NCBI GenBank assembly: GCA_025531455.1
Contig: JAMYHL010000034.1
Span: 248,001-312,000, forward strand
Origin: Apiotrichum sp. Y4204
Lineage: Eukaryota; Basidiomycota; Tremellomycetes; Trichosporonales; Trichosporonaceae
Direction of reading: 5' to 3'
Length of the DNA: 64,000 nt
This document shows positions 11,986 through 23,344 of the stretch, in pieces. The notes below the pieces were generated by a model, which had not been told where the DNA came from, did not search any database, and worked only from the letters and a program-made list of their open reading frames with translations. Numbering within the stretch: the first letter of the stretch is position 1; each line of letters starts with the position of its first letter. The position numbers and the translations under genes are program-made.

Positions 11986-14432
11986 TCCCCGGTGGTGCTC
12001 CGTCGTGTCCGGCGCACAGACGTGACTGGAGTACTGGAGGTCCCACTAAACCACGGTACTCGCGGTCCTGGGCGATCAGCGCTCCGCCCTCCCCCCGGAC
12101 GCGGAGCTGCGGAAAGCGGAGCCGTGGGCCCAATCACTGATCGGGCAGGACCCTGGCTGCGGGGATCGAAGCACATTGCAGGTTGCATCTCGATCGCGGC
12201 GCGTGTATGAGTTCCTGGGAAAGACTGGGTGAACAGTTCATGTGGGTGCCTGCATGCTGACCATATGCTGGTCGGCATGGTCGGAACGGATCCTCGACAG
12301 ACAGACTGCTCGGTACTTGCACGTACGCTTTGTTCGCTGCTGGATGGAAATCGAGGTCGTGCGGAGCAGGTATGGAGCAGTGTAAGCTCTGCCGTGCTCG
12401 GCAGCAGTGTCCCCAGTGGTTCAGAATGATCCAGTGGAATGGGCCGTGCCACAATCCGCCGCATTTCTCAAGTTTTCTATTATCCTGAAGGCCTCGATCA
12501 TGCAGAATTTGAGGATGGAGGACTGTGCGCAGCATGGCGCATGCCCGCCGGCGCGCGCCGGCGTCCGCCGGGCAGCAAGAACGTGTACAGTAGAACGGCA
12601 CTGAAGAAGTGGCGGAGGTGGCTATTGTCATGTCATGAGCCCGAGGAATGGAAGCTCTAGATGCAAAGGGTGTTCATCCGTGCGCGCTGTAAGTCCCGGG
12701 CGAGTCTCTGTATATGGGATTGTTTCGTTCTGTGTCGGCTGGCCGCGGCCGGGTCCGCCGTCAAAGCGGCTGTTTATCAAGACATTTATTCATGCTTTGG
12801 TTTCACCGCCTCTTCGGATCAAGATGAGGGATCACATTGCGTTGATCAGATCTCGGATCACCACAGTCATTGATGATTGACCGTTCCGAGCGCATTCTGG
12901 CTGCTTACGCGCTTCCAGTTGCGATGGTTACCGGGTACGCGTATCATGAACCATGTTAAGTGGTGATGAGGTGCAGCGCTTTCAGAGGGAAGGTCACGCG
13001 ATCCACGGGCAGAACTTCGCTTGAACCGAGCCGGAGGAATGCCTGGTCTCTTGGGTGGTCACTAACGGACCCATCGGAGCAGCGGAACAGGGAGAGCCGC
13101 GACTGGTCCGGAGACCCATGAGGACCCCACAGATGGCGGCGCCGGCGGCGCACGGCGCACGACGGCGTCGGGCGTCCAGTGGCGTCAGTCTCAAGCGCCG
13201 TCTGCCTCGTGAGTGGACGAGACTCGAGCTGCTGCAATTGACAGTTGCCAGCCAGCAGGGAACATCAAACAACCCGCTCGCAGTACGTATCCTCCCCCCG
13301 CCTTGCCGGGTCTTGGCACACTGGGCCTTTCCAGTTTTCCTACCCTTTATTCCCTTTCTCTGCGACCCTTGGGCGGAGTTTCTATTCCTGCTTCTTCTAC
13401 GCCCTGGCGCCTGAGACTGGGTGTAACAATACGTGGACAGGGATACAGGATATACCGGGGGTCCTGGGTCCTGGGAGCTGAGAGCCGGGAGCGGCTGTGG
13501 CTTTGTGGCCTGTGGAGCAGGGTCGGAGAATGTATCTTGTTGGCTGGCGGTTGGTGGAGCTTGATCAAATGTGGGGGGTGAAACACCCCGGCTTGCGCCG
13601 CACTTTGCAGAGGCGTTCCGCAGAGCGGGGGAGGCGGAGGTAGGGAAATCAAGAGGAGAAGGAGGAGTAGAGAGCAACGGTTAGAGACTGCGGACAGAGT
13701 ACGACGACCAAGCTAGCAAGCCAGCAGCCAACAAGCTACAAGCTTGTCGTGGAATGCATCGGCGAGCAGATTGAGCCATTAACGACGAGGAGAGTTGTCA
13801 CATATTGAACACAAAGAGAATCCGGGGCCAGAAGATGTGCGATCAGCCGACGATCAAGAAAGAGAACAGATCGTCCTCGTTCTAGCTTCCATAGACGATC
13901 AATAGACATGCGGCGATCACGGCGATCGCGAACAACACATCTGATGTAGAGAACATGACATCTTTCCAAGAACAAGAGCCACGAGAAAGGGAGAAAGGGG
14001 AGGGAGAGAAAGAGAGTTAGCATTATGCACAGCACCACCTTCGGACATTTTGACTTGTTGACTGTTGCTGGTTAAATCTGATAAAAACACCCCCAATACC
14101 CCCCTTTTCGCCATCCAGCTCCATCTCCATCTCCATCTCACCTTTATTCATTAATCTCCACATCGCTCCCCTGTCCACTCCTCTCTCGGTCTCTCGGCAT
14201 CGTCACGGCACACTTCTCCTTCTCCCACCACTCCTGCTCACGCTCGCCAGTGCTGCTGCTCGCTACTTGTTCACCTCTTCACCCACTCCCACACTCTCGG
14301 TGCATGTCCCATCCGCCGCCACCGCCGCATACACCCTCCCCCTCCTTACCAGCACCGGCCTTCCTCCCCCCCGCCAGCGGGCCCTGCTAACGACCTTGAC
14401 ATCGGCCCTCGCGGGGGGCACTGTCGCGGGCC

Positions 14433-17296
14433 ATGACGAACGTCCTGACGCCGGAGAGGATCGTGGTGAGTGCCACGGTGTTGCAGTGGGTGCACACTCG
14501 GAGTTTGATCTCATGGTGGTTCGCCTTCGCTTAGCACCGCCCTCGACTAGCTCGCTATCTCGCCGACCCAGCACCGCTGACCCGCAGTACAACCAACGAG
14601 TATCGGTCATCTCGGCGGCCGTGTCCATTGGCGTCTGTGTACTCGTCTTGCTTCTCGCAGCATGGGTGTGGTCGATCCGCAGTGCCCGCGGGTTCCTCGA
14701 CCGCGTGAGCTTTCGCCTGCTGTTATGGAGCATGTTCTTTGAGATCATCTACGACGTCAACTACATTGCGGTCGTCGAGTCGGCCAGTCCGGTGAGTGCG
14801 AATACCGCGGCGACGTGCGGCATGCGGCGTGGCAGAGGCCGAGACACGAGTTCGCAGCTTGCAGCTTGCAAACTTGCCAGTCGGACAATGTCTGCGGTAA
14901 CCACATTGGGCGCCCGGTCCTTGTTGTGACCCAGCGCCTAATATCCTTTGTGAGCATGCGGCTCCTGCTCCGACACATGCATATGCGGTTTATGGCCAGA
15001 AGGCGCTTAGAGAGGCGCAGAGGCGCTCTGTGCGCGTTACATTGGGCCGAACCGCGAAGCATGCTGCACGTTGCGCGACACAGACCCTCACGCGACACAC
15101 CCAAGCTTCTGTGACGCTAACCGCAGACTGTTATCAACGGACGGTTGGACTCCGCTGCGAACGCACGTTGCTCCGTAGGCATCTTCTTCATGATCGGGAC
15201 TTTGGGCGTGTAAGTTCTCGCTGGCGTGATGGACGAAACTGACCGCAGCGTCAACTACCTCTGTACTGCGATCGCAGTCAACCTGTTCATCACGATCGTC
15301 CTCGGCCTGAATCCCATCGTTCTCAGTGAGTGACTCGCGTCCCAGCCGTGCGATCTTGCAGTTGTTCATTTGGCTAACGTTTAGAACTCGAGCGGTGGTA
15401 TGTCGGTGTCTCGCTCTTTGTCGGCTTCTTTGTCCCTATCGTGCCTGCCGCGCTCGGGCACTTTGGCTTTGACCCAATCTTCCTGGTCTGCTGGATCCGC
15501 GCCGACAACGACAAGCAACGTATGACAAATTTTGTCCTCGACCTCTACTTGTGGCAGCTTTTATCGTGTCTGGTGGCGTCCGCATGTGTTGCAGCAGTGA
15601 GTCCCTTCATGCCCCAGGGTTCAGCCCTCGATCACAGGTCCCATCACGCTGACACCAGACCCTCATAAAGCTTTTCCGACAAGGCCGCGCGACGTCGCGC
15701 GCGCTGTTCCAGGGCAACAGCATAAACCTCGAGATGAGCGGCGACTCGTGGGACCACGAAGAGGAGCCCAAGCAGCGCGGACTTGTCAGCCGCGTCTTCC
15801 ACCGCCGGCATCACTCGCACGGCAAGGAGCACATGTTTGGGCATCTCGAGGACCGCTTCATCCGCATCGCGCTGCGCATCTCGCTATACCCCATCTCACT
15901 CATCATTGTGAATGGAATTATTGCTAGTGAGTCAACGAACCCACTTCTCAACTCATCCACAGTCGGTGACCTGTACATGTCCGCGAGGGGTGGCGTCAAG
16001 AACGAGGCGATGTACGGCCTGTATCGCATCTACTACTTCCTCTACGGTGCGCGCGGTATCTTCTTTGCAGCTCTCGGTCTCTTTGTCGACCCGTGCCTTC
16101 CTCGAGGCCTGCGCGCAGCGTGGCGGCACCACTTCCCCGGTCCGCAGCATGAGATACCAACAGCAAACTCGCACATGGCGTTCAAGGGCCCATTCATCTC
16201 ATCGGACCGTGGGTGCGTGACGCCAAACGGTACACGGATCGATCCGCTTGCGGCTTCAACCGTGACGAACAACGGCGCCGAATCGCAGGAGAACAAGCTC
16301 GAGCACAAGGGTGACTCGCTGACACTGACTCGCGAGGACTCGAACGGCTCTGTCGACATGCTACACGCGCTGCTCATGAGTGGGCCGCCAGAGGACCACG
16401 ACCACTGGACACACGAGTGGCACAGCAAGGAACACGGTGCCAAGGGCGGCAAGGACGACAGCATACGGCAGAAGCGGCAGTCGCGCAGGTCATTATCTAC
16501 TCCAGTACAGAGCGTGTCCCGCTTCCTCAGGCGCCACTCGCGGTCCACAGTGACCCGCTCCAGCAGGAGCGACATGCCTGACATTGTTGATGCTGCTGAG
16601 CGTGGCGAGGTGAGCGATCCCGGGCCGGAGATGGGACCAGACGGGCAGACCACGCCGCTGGCGACACCGGCGCCATTACCCGCAGTCGTGGCAACACCGC
16701 CCTCCACTCCGAAGGGCTTCACGATGACCTTTGCCGGCGTTGCCACCGAGAACCTTCCCGAAGGCTTCGACGACAGCGCACTCGACATGGTGCGTCCCGA
16801 GGCGCTCCAGGCCGCCGAAGCTGCCGCGGCGGAAGCGACAGCAGAGGCAGCAGCGGCTGCTGCTGCTGCCGCCCTTGTCCGCGAGGCGTCCAGCACATCA
16901 CGCGACACCACGCCGCGCGGCAGCCGACCTACAAGCGGAGCATCAACACCAACCGCGCCACCGCTGTTCGGCTTCGGTTTCCGGAGAGAGAGCCTCTCGG
17001 GCTCGCAGGCGAGCACTCCGCCAGCGCGCACTCCCCCTCTGCGCCGCGGCTCGCTCGTCTCGCCATCGTTGATCTCGGGCGTGAGCGTCGGGCGGCGCTC
17101 AAGCCTAGCGTCGAGCAACATGCGCCACTCGGCGGGCGGCTCAGCCTCTGGGCGGATACCCCCCGAGCGGCGCGCGACGGCGGGCGCGGGGTCAGTGGAG
17201 ATGACGCTCTCGCCGATAGATGAGCGGCGGCAGCGCCGCGAGCGCGCGCTCGAGATTGCCGAGCGGCTGTACGATGAGATGGAGGCACAGCTCTAG
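14433..17296 (+). CDS. Putative seven-transmembrane G-protein-coupled receptor with long cytoplasmic tail
   Basis: Likely plasma-membrane receptor with unknown ligand. Exons 14433-14465, 14588-14791, 15127-15209, 15249-15325, 15385-15596, 15659-15926 and 15963-17296 give 736 aa. Seven hydrophobic helices are visible: VSVISAAVSIGVCVLVLLLA, RLLLWSMFFEIIYDVNYIA, CSVGIFFMIGTLGVVNYL, AIAVNLFITIVLGLNPI, WYVGVSLFVGFFVPIVPA, LYLWQLLSCLVASACVA, and ISLYPISLIIVNGIIA followed by YGARGIFFAALGLFVDP. An Arg/His-rich loop precedes the last helices. The tail of about 400 aa is Ser/Thr/Pro-rich with a polyalanine stretch (about 16803-16880) and a coiled C-terminus. It resembles the Git3/cAMP-receptor-like fungal GPCRs in layout, but I could not assign a class. 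The sixth intron (36 nt) is a multiple of three without stops and may be retained. Confidence 0.75.
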
Positions 17297-17782
17297 AGGC
17301 ACACCTCTAGCTGACCGATGGATAGTACCGTGTTGTAGGATAGTAGTGCCCCTGCTTGGTTTTTTCTTGCCGGCACATAAGACCCGGAAACGTAATGGCT
17401 CTACACGTATATTGGCCTTTTGGGTGTATGGATGTAATGCGATGTGTAAGCGCGGGTGGTGGAGGACGCCTCCGAGATTTGCTTCTGTGTTACACCTCTC
17501 TAACTGTGCACAAGTGTCATTCTTCTAAGCATCGATTTTTGACGTTCAAAGTCTGACGGCTGTCACACGTGCTAGCCAGGTCGGATGACCACTCGGGCTC
17601 ATGACGCGTCGAACTCGCCCGTACGCCCGTCAATCCAAGCATCGGCATCGGCATCAGCAAGCGCCCGCACTCGGCATGCCTCGTTACATTCCAAACTCAA
17701 GAAGCCGGAAGGTGGAGCAGATTAGGCATACGCCGTGCCTATGCTCCACTGATCACTGAATAGCAGGGCAGGGCCAAGCCGT

Positions 17783-17806
17783 GCCGAGAGGCCGAGAGGC
17801 CGAGAG
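17783..17806. repeat. 8-bp tandem repeat, three copies
   Basis: Three perfect copies of GCCGAGAG. Intergenic, no function apparent. Confidence 0.8.
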
Positions 17807-18300
17807 GCCCAAGCCTGGGTACCTGCGTGCGAGATGTGGATCACTACCAGTACCGGCCAGTACACAAGGACAGTACACCAGCTAGCAGCTGGCAGCTGGC
17901 ATCTGCCAAGACGGGATACGTGCGGCGTCTTGGCGGCAGGCGCGGGGCCCACCGCCACTGAAGGCCATTCACAGCGCCAGGTGCATTCAGCCGCCACTAC
18001 TACCACTGTTTCCTGTTTCCTGCTTTCTTGCTTTCCTATCTTGGCTCGGCGGTGTACATACGAGTGTCAGGACGGTGTTCAGGTATCTCCAGCAGCAGAG
18101 GGTGTTGCAAGTCCAAGCAATGGGTAGAGGGGTCAGTCACCGGCCCCGATGCCAAGCCGAGAGCGAGAGATGGAGGGGGGGGTGGAGATGGCGCCGCGGT
18201 GCGCAGCGGACACCTCTGCAGGGTCACTGGGTGCGCGGCGCGATCTCGGCGCGAGGGTATTCCAGAAGGCATACAGGCATCCAAGCAGGCGTCCGGGATT

Positions 18301-18365
18301 CCAAGCATCCAAGCATTCAAGCATCCAAGCATCCAAGCATGCAGCAAGTAGCAAGTAGCAAGTAG
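18301..18365. repeat. Adjoining 8-bp (x5) and 7-bp (x3) tandem repeats
   Basis: 18301-18340 is exactly five copies of CCAAGCAT with one substitution. Four bases later, 18345-18365 is three perfect copies of CAAGTAG. A diverged copy of the octamer also lies at about 18276-18285. Confidence 0.9.
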
Positions 18366-19071
18366 CGTTTCCAGCTGTTGCGGTATACCTCTTTGGTGGG
18401 CACTGTGGGGTGCTTGCTCCTCTGTGGTGCTCCCCTCCGAATCTACCTGCGTCGCTCCGCTTGGTCGCCTTGGCCCGCACCGGCTTGGCCGCTTGGCTCA
18501 CAGGCTGCACGCTGGCGCCCTGCCCCCTTCCCGTGTCCAGGTCTCGCACCCCGTACCCCGGCGCGTCGGTGCATTCCGACCGGCCGTGCCTGCAGTGCTT
18601 GGCTGGTACATGCATCGCGGAGAGTGTAAGGAGCGTGTTTAACAGAGCATGCATAGCGCGAGCGTGGAGATGAGCATGACGCGGCGCTTGGGAGAGTAGG
18701 AAAAGAAGAAAAGCAAGGTAAAAAAAAAAAAAATGGCAGGAAAAACAAGGTAAAAGGAAAATCCAAGGAAAGGGACACACACAGGAGGGAGGAAAAGTCT
18801 TGGCATTGGGATTGGCATTTTGGCACAGAGTCACCTTACTCGTCTCTCTCTCTGGGCGGCGAGCAACGGGCAAACAACAGCGAAGGGAGGAACAAAGACC
18901 TCTTCCACCTCTTCCACCTCTCACTTCCACTCTCTTCCACTCTTTCTGCCATCTTATATTCTCTCAATGGCCTCGGCCCACCGCCCGCAATGCCGCCATT
19001 GTAGATAACCTCACACCCACTGCACAAGACACTCGGCCGCAGGCCGACCACCGACACCGCTCTCGCCCACG

Positions 19072-20268
19072 ATGCTCCTCCTCCTCCCCCTCGTCCTCCT
19101 CTTCCTCCTCCCGCTCGCCGCAGCTGTTCCCGGCTCGGTAGTGTATCCCGCCGCTGGCGACTTTTGTGAGTGTCAGAGTGCATGGTCTCCGAGGTCGAGA
19201 ATGTTGCAGCGCGGCGGGCAGGTATCTAGCTCCGCCCACGACCACCAGACGAGCTCTTGTGCGACCACGGACGCCACAGATATCGACTTGTCCAACTCGC
19301 GTGCGGTCACCTTCGGCGTCGGTCGCGCGACTGGGATTGTTCATCTGCCCAACTGCTCAATTACTCGCTGCCCGGCTGCACCTCTGCACGCGAGTCTCAG
19401 GTCTTGGCGTCGGCGCCACAGTCTCCGCAGCACTCTTGCCTCCGTGCCCTCCCCGGCTCCCACCTCAATCTCTGTGCCCCGCTAACCTCCCAGGGGTCAT
19501 CGGCAGCGACAACACGCTCGTCTTCAACTGGACAGGCAAGGCCGGCGTACCCGTCACGACGCTTTACAATGTCGACCCGGCGTTCATGTCCGTCCCGTTC
19601 TTCTGGGAGAACGGTGAGTCTGTGTGCAAGGGGCGCAGGCGTCGGAGAGCGATCCGAGGCACCGAGATCGGCGCGGCAATGTCTGTCATGGGCCAGTCGT
19701 GACGGATTTTCCACGTACAGTCGTTCCAGGGAACGACCTCGATGTTGTGCTCGAACTCGCGGCTCTGCGTATGACGACAAGGTTGCTCGCGTTCTCGCTC
19801 TATTTCCGGCTGACAGCGCGTACCCGTCCGCGCGCGCCCTTGCCGAGCCTTACTCCAGGCGCTGACAGTTACAGAATTCTATGTCGTCCCAGGCCAGAAC
19901 GTCGTGCGCTCCAAGACGGCCCTGGTAGGGTGAGTTGGAGGAATCGGTGTTATGTTCTGACAGCAGTGCACATCCCGGGCCGGGGTACTATCTCGGAATC
20001 GACGTAGCGGGTGAGTTGTTATATCTCGCGTCTTGCGTTGGTTCTCTGTTACGCTCTCTAACGTACAGGAAAACACATTACATCCGAGACGTTTGAGATC
20101 AAGGCCGAGGGCGCGACGCGCGACGCGAGCCCGTACGCGCAGATGCCGCAAAACGTCCGCGCGCGCAGCGCAGCACGGAGAACGGTTACCCCCCTACCGC
20201 TGACGCTCGTGCTCGCGCTATCACTGTCCCTCGCGCTCCCGCTGTGCGCCGCGCTCGCGCGGCTGTAG
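19072..20268 (+). CDS. Small secreted GPI-anchored protein, Kre9/Knh1-type domain
   Basis: Predicted cell-wall or plasma-membrane surface protein of 188 aa. Exons 19072-19165, 19494-19613, 19721-19768, 19869-19929, 19967-20010 and 20069-20268. It starts with a signal peptide (MLLLLPLVLLFLLPLAAAVP), then a short beta-rich domain with landmarks typical of fungal Ser/Thr-rich GPI-anchored (Kre9/KNH) domains: DNTLVFNWTG, TEFYVVPGQNVV, GPGYYLGIDVAG and SETFEIKA. It ends in ARSAA followed by a hydrophobic tail (LPLTLVLALSLSLALPLC), as expected for GPI attachment. The third intron (19769-19868, donor gtatga) is the least certain; it was chosen because it links two frames that both match the domain. 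The first intron is long (328 nt) for this genome. Confidence 0.75.
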
Positions 20269-21041
20269 ACCCGTTTGATTGTATCTGTATCATATTCATT
20301 GTCGTGTGCCCCGTGTCGTGCCCGTCTTCTGATAGAGAGTTGGAGCCGCGGACTGATTTCTGATTTCTGAGACTGTGCCTGAGCTGACTCGACACTGGCT
20401 GACTCGACACTGGTGCGAAATGAATGCTGACTTGCGACCGCTAATCCATACGTGTATCCTAAAAGCTTCTGGAGACGAAGGGGAACTACACTATCGGCAG
20501 ACCTTCGCCCGTTCAAGCACTCACAATCCCATCACACACAGACATTGAGCATGGTGCGCCAGAGTACCGAATTCCGCGTACAACCGCCTGTCCAGGTCTC
20601 GACTCCGCATCTGAGCGTCAAGAGTCACATACAGCAAAATACCAGGGAGACATGGGACAGATCCCGGCCGTGGATGCCCCGCAGTGTGATGGAGGTCGCG
20701 ATCCCGTTCTCCCCCATGCCGGACATTGACAAGGCAACTGTAGGGCTGGGACAGACATGCCATGACATTTCGCGTCGCAAACATCGTAGGTCGCGGGTGG
20801 GCTGTGCCATGGGCTCCACCAGGCGGAGGCCGCTACACCTATCCAACTCGCCCACGATCTCCAGTACGCGCTCCACATCGCACCACACATTTCTGCAAGC
20901 CAAGTCGTTGACATCGTGTCTACTAATACATACACTGGGTATACTGTATGTGCACCACTTTCGAGTTCTCCCAGAAAAACTCCCCAATCCCCAGCTTTTA
21001 CCCCGATTATAACCCAAAACCTCCCACTTCCATCACGCCGC
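20269..21041. other. Intergenic between convergent genes
   Basis: A 773-bp gap between the secreted-protein stop and the GT69 stop. Open frames exist on both strands (plus 20452-21012, minus 20625-21017), but neither shows a motif or a sensible start, and I do not call them genes. Confidence 0.5.
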
Positions 21042-23344
21042 CTACTCGTTCCAGCCCCGGTTCTCGGCCTGCGGGAGGGGCGGGCATCTTGCCGGCGCGT
21101 GCGTCACGAGCGCGGCCCAAGTGCAGTAGTCGCGCTTGCGCGTGAATCCCTCCCAGATCCAGTCGACGACGCGGAACGGTAGACCGTGCGACCAGTGGCC
21201 TGTAATCAGTACTCAGCCAAGACGACAGACATCAGAGACTAGTTACTTACGCTGCCACCACTGCACAGCAGGGATGCGGAGGACGCCAGTGCGCCAAGCG
21301 TACCATCGCGGCGCGTAGGCCGTGGTGACTGTCGGGTTCATGTATATCCGCGGCGCGCGCGAAGCATGCAGCCGATGCAAGTCGTATGAGAAGAGGAAGC
21401 ACTCGGAGTGGTCACACGCCGAGATGTTCGACGCGCGGAAGCTGATTGGCGTGGTGAGCGCCGGCGACATGTGCGAGCCGGGGTAGGTAGCTGCTGTCAG
21501 TGGGTTGATTCGATATGTCGTCAACTCACCATTGTCAACCATCTTCCAGCCGCGCTTGACATGCATACGGGAGGCGGGTGCGGCCTCTGCTCCCTCTGCC
21601 GGTCGATACAGGTACGGGCCAGCAGGGAAGGCGGTCATGCCGTTCCAGCACGAGGCAACTGGGAATGGCTTGTTTCGGCGCAGCAGCTCGATGCTCACGG
21701 GGTCCTTGACGTACGGCCACACAAGGCGCATCGGCGTGCCACACACGTCGCGTGCGACCCATGTATCGTAGAGGCCTGGTGTGAGTATGCATCCAAGTAG
21801 TTCTGGATGGAATGTAGAAAGTGTGTCGGGCCTGGTGGGCCCCGGCCCGCGACTTCGGCGCCCGGCGGTCGGAGCCGACGGCGGCAATACCACCAGCACC
21901 AGGCGGCAATACCGCTAACACCAGTTGCCCACGTCGGCCGCCGAACGCCCATCATGAGCGCGACAGGATCACGCAGAGGGACATAAAGTGCGGATGGAGT
22001 CCGCAGTCCGCTGTTGTTCCCCAGTTTGCCATCCTCATCTTGATCGAATAACCATCGATCATCACCATGCACCGCCAACCCCGCATCCTCACACACTTGT
22101 CATCGACACGCCGATGATCCTTCCGCCCGCCAATGACAAACACCGCACTGAACATCGGACCGCCGGTTCCGTCCCCCGTACACGTACACACGTGGTGCGA
22201 GTACTCAATTGTCGAATACCCTCGCGGGCCCGCAGCGCCACCTGCACCGCACGCACACAACCCTGCACCGCTGTTCACTCACCAGACTGGAAATAGTCCA
22301 TGCCGCACGCGAGATCGTACCCCTCTTCTCCGGGGGTGTCGTCCCCGGAGGTGGCAAGGAGGCGTACAGCCGACTGCCATGAGTAGTACACGTCGTTGAG
22401 GAAGAGGACTTTGGTGAACGAATCGTGGTTCGGGAGGCGCACAGCAGGGTCTGGGCTCTGGAGTGGCGCGAGCGCACGGTTGCGCGCGTCGGCGAGAAAT
22501 TTGATGCGCTGCGGCGACGTGTTGTACGGCCAGTCCCGAGTCGTGCGGTCGCTCACGATGCGGTTCTGCACGCCGATGGCGTCGAGCAGCTCGGAAAACT
22601 CGGTGAGCCGCAGAGGCGTCTGGTCCTCCGAGTTGGACTCGTAGATGGACACGAACGTGTTGCTCGGTCCGACTGCGGTCAGTGCGGAAAGACAAAAAAA
22701 GGCTTACGGTGTTCGAGGAGCTTGACGAGCTCGCTGGTCCAGCGCGGGAGGATTCGCTCGCTGTTGTAGAGGTTTGCGGCGACAAAATACCGTGGCTGAG
22801 ACCCATCTGCGTGGCCCAGTGCGGGAACCGCTTCCGGGAGGGGAACGAGGCCGAGGGAGAGCCAAAAGAAAACAAGACCGCTCGAAATGATGAGGGTGAT
22901 GAAATACACCGTGCTCCAGCGACGGAGAGCACTGGCTTTGGGGCTGCCGCGGAGCTGCGCGAGCGCGAGGGTGTACACGATGCGCACCCAGCTCGCGAGC
23001 GTCCAGACGGTGAGGGCGAGCGCGGCGCCGAGGAAGACGTGCACGGTGGTGGGGAAGGGGAATGCGATGAAGAGAGCGATACCCGTCGCGAGGGCGATGA
23101 AGAGCGCGGAGAGGAGCAGGGGATCTCTGCGCGCTGCCCAGACGCGCCTGCGGCGCGGCGGCTCGTCGTAGCTCTCTGGGAGGATCAACTCCTGGCCGTC
23201 ATCTGGAAGAGCGATGGGGCTGCGCGGGAGAGGCGAGAGGGAGAGATCGGAATCCGACGAGGTGCTCCCTGCCGATGGCGAACGGAGAAGGAGGTGAAAC
23301 TTTGCCTCGTCAAGACTGCGCCGGTCGTCCAGGTGTCGGCCCAT
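21042..23344 (-). CDS. CAP59/CMT1-type alpha-1,3-mannosyltransferase (GT69 family)
   Basis: Family members are Golgi/ER glycosyltransferases, several of which make capsule or cell-surface mannans in tremellomycetes. Exons (minus) 23344-22708, 22672-22283, 21775-21530, 21490-21251 and 21199-21042 give 556 aa. The N-terminal 210 residues are a Ser/Pro-rich leader and three hydrophobic helices (LLLSALFIALATGIALFIAF, FLGAALALTVWTLASWV and STVYFITLIISSGLVFFWL). The catalytic region follows with YFVAANLYNSERILPRW, SNTFVSIYESNSEDQTP, VLFLNDVYYSW (the acidic metal-binding motif), GLYDTWVARDVCGTP, ASCWNGMTAFPAGPY and SECFLFSYDLHR. Intron 2 is 507 nt, far longer than the other introns in this gene (35-51 nt). 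Substrate and product cannot be told from sequence. Start chosen at MGRHLDDRRS, ahead of which the reading is low-complexity. Confidence 0.88.

Larger units (their letters stand above)
10632..14432. other. Gene-free stretch, 3.8 kb
   Basis: I find no open frame that reads like a protein on either strand. Contents: the DUR3 upstream region with three GATAAG motifs; a duplicated 14-mer (tctgatatgacgga, about 11909-11938); a 9-bp tandem repeat; an 18-bp perfect palindrome; and, near 14100-14430, a pyrimidine-rich leader ahead of the receptor gene. No transposase, reverse transcriptase or terminal repeat was seen. Confidence 0.6.
17297..19071. other. Intergenic, 1.8 kb, rich in short tandem repeats
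   Basis: Holds the receptor 3' end and the promoter of the small secreted-protein gene. Short tandem arrays occur at 17783-17806 and 18301-18365, and there is an A13 run near 18721-18733. C/T-rich sequence precedes 19072. Long open frames here (for example minus 18133-18930) cross the repeats and the homopolymer and are not credible genes. Confidence 0.6.

Noticed and set aside
10632..14432. Possible transposon remnants in the large gaps
   Set aside because: No transposase, reverse transcriptase, long terminal repeats or target-site duplications could be seen.
16042..17121. 359-codon minus-strand frame opposite the receptor tail
   Set aside because: Mirror of Ser/Ala-rich coding sequence; no independent motif or splice structure.
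18301..18365. CRISPR-like appearance of regularly spaced repeats
   Set aside because: Units are directly adjacent 7-8 bp tandem repeats without spacers, in a eukaryotic sequence.
18133..18930. 265-codon minus-strand frame
   Set aside because: Runs through the octamer repeat and an A13 homopolymer and has no protein-like segments.
20452..21012. 186-codon plus-strand frame, and the opposite minus frame 20625-21017
   Set aside because: No ATG at the head of the plus frame, no motif on either strand; position between convergent genes favours 3' sequence.
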